From Acidobacteriota bacterium (GTDB lineage Bacteria > Acidobacteriota > Blastocatellia > Pyrinomonadales > Pyrinomonadaceae): a stretch of 7,400 nt of DNA. Location of the stretch: assembly GCA_013140875.1 (NCBI GenBank), contig JABFSB010000446.1, positions 1-7,400 of the forward strand, read 5' to 3'. Position numbers and translations under genes: made by a program. Below, in pieces: positions 5,424 through 7,400 of this stretch. The notes under the pieces are model-generated. The model did no database searches. It saw only the letters and a program-made list of their open reading frames with translations, and had not been told where the DNA came from. Position 1 is the first letter of the stretch. Every line of letters starts with the position of its first letter.

Positions 5424-7058
5424 ATGATTGAGCAGGGAAAATTACTGCAGCAGCGTTATCGCATCGATAAACAGATCGGTCAGGGCGGTATGGGTGCGGT
5501 TTACGTTGCGACGGACGAGCGTTTCGGCAGTGTTGTGGCGATAAAAGAAACGCTCTTCATGGACGACAACTATCGAAAAGCTCTCGAACGCGAGGCGCGG
5601 TTGTTGAACAGCCTGAAACACGCGGCCTTGCCGAGGGTGAGCGATCATTTCCTTGAGGATAACGGCCAATTCATCGTGATGGAATATATTCCCGGCGAGG
5701 ACCTGAGCTTTATTCTCGATCAAACCGGCAAACCGTTTTCATTCACCGATGTACAAAAGTGGGCCGTTCAACTTCTTGACGCATTGGAATTCCTGCACAC
5801 ACAATCGACGCCCGTCATTCATCGCGACATTAAACCGCAAAATCTCAAATTAACCGCCCATGGGCAGATCGTTCTTCTGGATTTTGGGCTGGCTAAAGGG
5901 AATCCAACCGATGCAGGCTTTCATACGGCGGCGAAAAGCATCTTCGGCTACTCGCGTAATTACGCGTCGCTTGAGCAGATACAGGGAACCGGGACCGACC
6001 CTCGAAGCGATCTTTACTCGCTTGCCGCCACGCTCTATCATCTGGCGACCGGCCAGCCGCCCGAGGATGCATTGACGCGTGCGATGAGCGTGTTGAGTAA
6101 TCAGCCCGATCCGCTTGTTCCGGCAAGCACGATCAATCCTGACGTTCCGGCCGGATTTGCCGGCGTGCTTCAAAAAGCTCTTGAATTGAACGCCGCGTCG
6201 CGTCCCGCCTCGGCGGCCGATATGAAGCAGATGCTGGCAGATATGGGCGCTTATGCGTATCTGGCGGCGGATGCAAGCACGGCCGACACCGTCGCTAACG
6301 CCGACCCCGGATCTCAGAAAACCCGCCTGATGCCGGGCCTTACGAATCAGGCCGTCGACCGACAGACTGGAATCAAGACGGAAGTGCTTCCGGCGTATAT
6401 TTCGCAGCAGACCGCGGTCAGGACCAACGGCGAAGCAAGTGGCTCCGAGTCGTCGATCGCCAGGTCGCGTTCGTCCGCGCGTCGATTTGCGATGGCCGGT
6501 GCGGCCTCCTTGCTGATCGTCGGCGGCATGGCCCTGGGCGCCTATGTTTACGATCCGTCGATATTTTCCCCTGCTAATTCCGACGAACCTATTACAGTTA
6601 CCACCGTCGAAACTCAGTCGGCCGTTCCGCCCGAAGCGGCTCCGGCTTCTGATCTGGTCGTGCCCGAGGCTTCGCCGTCGATTGAATCGGCTGCTAAAGA
6701 CACAGGGACAAAAGCCGACGCCGAGCGGACTCAAAGCAAACAAACCGCCAAAATGTCAAAATCCGCCCCTTCAAATAAGAATGAGACGGATCTGGATATG
6801 ACGGACGAAGATGTAAAAATTAACGGAAAAACGATTTATGTCGGTAATATGAAGATCAAGAACGGCAGGATCGAAACGCCCGATTCTTTTATCGACGAAA
6901 ATGGAGTGACTCCAAAGACGCCGTCTATTCCGCCGACAAGGCCGGTCCGTATGCCCGATATGCGGAATTTGACTCCCGCTCAGCGGCGTAAGATGCAGGA
7001 ACTCAGACGCCGCGGGCTTGTGCCTCCGGAGCATCGCGTTCCGAAAACTCTTCAATAA
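5424..7058 (+). CDS. Transmembrane serine/threonine protein kinase, PknB type
   Basis: This 544-residue protein has a cytoplasmic N-terminal kinase domain (about 12-275) that should transfer ATP phosphate to Ser/Thr. All key elements are visible: glycine loop IGQGGMGAVY (18-27), Lys41 in VAIK, probable helix-C Glu57, catalytic loop HRDIKPQN (133-140) with Asp135, DFG (153-155), SDLYSL (195-200) with Asp196, and Arg260. The APE-equivalent reads SLE (182-184), keeping the Glu. A Gln/Ser/Thr-rich juxtamembrane stretch (about 276-353) leads to one membrane segment (about 355-375) after a basic RSSARR. A Pro/Ala/Ser/Lys-rich linker (383-455) follows. The outer tail ends with a small strand-like unit, INGKTIYVGNMKIKNGRIET (466-485), and a Pro/Arg-rich end (503-544). 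No PASTA repeats are present, so its signal is unknown. ATG 5424 is the only start after the in-frame stop at 5388; the ribosome site is weak (GGA 6 bases upstream). Confidence 0.95.
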   Translation: MIEQGKLLQQRYRIDKQIGQGGMGAVYVATDERFGSVVAIKETLFMDDNYRKALEREARLLNSLKHAALPRVSDHFLEDNGQFIVMEYIPGEDLSFILDQTGKPFSFTDVQKWAVQLLDALEFLHTQSTPVIHRDIKPQNLKLTAHGQIVLLDFGLAKGNPTDAGFHTAAKSIFGYSRNYASLEQIQGTGTDPRSDLYSLAATLYHLATGQPPEDALTRAMSVLSNQPDPLVPASTINPDVPAGFAGVLQKALELNAASRPASAADMKQMLADMGAYAYLAADASTADTVANADPGSQKTRLMPGLTNQAVDRQTGIKTEVLPAYISQQTAVRTNGEASGSESSIARSRSSARRFAMAGAASLLIVGGMALGAYVYDPSIFSPANSDEPITVTTVETQSAVPPEAAPASDLVVPEASPSIESAAKDTGTKADAERTQSKQTAKMSKSAPSNKNETDLDMTDEDVKINGKTIYVGNMKIKNGRIETPDSFIDENGVTPKTPSIPPTRPVRMPDMRNLTPAQRRKMQELRRRGLVPPEHRVPKTLQ

Positions 7059-7400
7059 CTAACTTCTACTTCGGGTTCGGATGAGAATACCGGCTCATCA
7101 GTCGGGGCCGGGGCATGGACCGCTTGCGAGATCTTCTCGACAGGGAACGTATTTTCAACGAATTGCAGGTTTAGGGTCGCCTTCCCGCCGGAACGGTCCC
7201 TTCGATTGCAGACCACGGCCAGCCCGGAAAAATCGTATTTTTCACTGATAAACTTAACCCGGTCGCCTACATTTACGTTGAGCGAGGTCAATACCGCCGC
7301 ACCGTGTTTGCTTATGTTTTCGGTCGTCGTTCTTTCGCCACGCAGAGATGTTTTCTGGCCGTCCACGACTGCAAGATAGTGGTCGACCACCGTATAAAAG
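7052..7400 (-). CDS. PilZ domain protein, N-terminus beyond the right edge
   Basis: The frame runs from the right edge to a TGA at 7052-7054; 115 residues are visible. TTENISKHGAAV matches the PilZ (D/N)xSxxG signature, followed by NVGDRVKFIS, FSGLAVVCNRRD and ATLNLQFVE, the usual PilZ strand order. PilZ domains typically bind cyclic di-GMP using this motif plus an upstream RxxxR, which is not in the window. The first visible residues, FYTVVDHYLAVVDGQ, fit the strand that normally follows RxxxR directly, so the true start is probably only a few codons to the right. A GTG at 7390 is possible, but the ten bases before it show no ribosome site and the start would cut the domain. The C-terminus is a short Pro/Glu-rich acidic tail. 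The gene converges on the kinase gene with a 7-base overlap. Cyclic-di-GMP binding is inferred. Confidence 0.8.
   Translation of the reverse strand, partial: FYTVVDHYLAVVDGQKTSLRGERTTTENISKHGAAVLTSLNVNVGDRVKFISEKYDFSGLAVVCNRRDRSGGKATLNLQFVENTFPVEKISQAVHAPAPTDEPVFSSEPEVEVSY

Noticed and set aside
5850..6743. Long minus-strand open frame (297 codons) opposite the kinase
   Set aside because: It is the antisense shadow of a clear kinase gene. Its product is rich in Arg, Gly and Ser with no motif, and it covers the conserved kinase codons.
7010..7058. LTPAQRRKMQELRRR in the kinase tail as an LTxxQ (Spy/CpxP) domain
   Set aside because: Only one short match is present, without the second motif or the helical length of that family.
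1..7400. Mobile elements, CRISPR arrays, tRNA or rRNA genes, defence islands
   Set aside because: No transposase or integrase frame, no regularly spaced repeats, no cloverleaf with a conserved T-arm, and no rRNA-like sequence were seen on either strand.

Overview
The window looks like ordinary chromosomal DNA of a Gram-negative-type bacterium with moderate G+C. The most likely source is an Acidobacteriota member, perhaps class Blastocatellia. That guess rests on three things: a secreted DUF1800/DUF1501 gene pair, a membrane serine/threonine kinase with an activation segment of the style NYASLEQIQGTGTD, and a small secreted helical protein of a kind I associate with that phylum. It comes from gene content and remembered family style, not from a search.

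Layout. Positions 1-3518 (minus strand) hold a two-gene operon: a DUF1800 protein with a Sec-type signal peptide (1164-3518), then a DUF1501 protein with a twin-arginine signal (1-1158), cut by the left edge. The DUF1501 gene's Shine-Dalgarno sequence lies in the last codons and stop of the DUF1800 gene. Positions 3519-3771 are a divergent intergenic region with several small inverted and direct repeats and one good sigma70-like promoter facing right. Positions 3772-4662 (plus) encode a helix-hairpin-helix DNA glycosylase, apparently read from a leaderless or nearly leaderless transcript. Positions 4826-5314 (plus) encode a small secreted, highly charged helical protein, followed by a stem-loop terminator. 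Positions 5424-7058 (plus) encode a transmembrane PknB-type serine/threonine kinase. Positions 7052-7400 (minus) hold the 3' part of a PilZ-domain gene that converges on the kinase gene and overlaps it by 7 bases at the stops.

How the genes relate. Only the DUF1800/DUF1501 pair forms a clear functional unit; both products are exported and probably act together outside the cytoplasm. The glycosylase is a stand-alone base-excision repair gene. The kinase and the PilZ protein are two signalling proteins (protein phosphorylation and probable cyclic-di-GMP binding) on opposite strands; their adjacency does not prove a shared pathway. I see no transposase, integrase, CRISPR array, tRNA, rRNA or prophage gene. 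I found no evidence of a new multi-gene system; the findings are modest oddities in otherwise recognisable genes.
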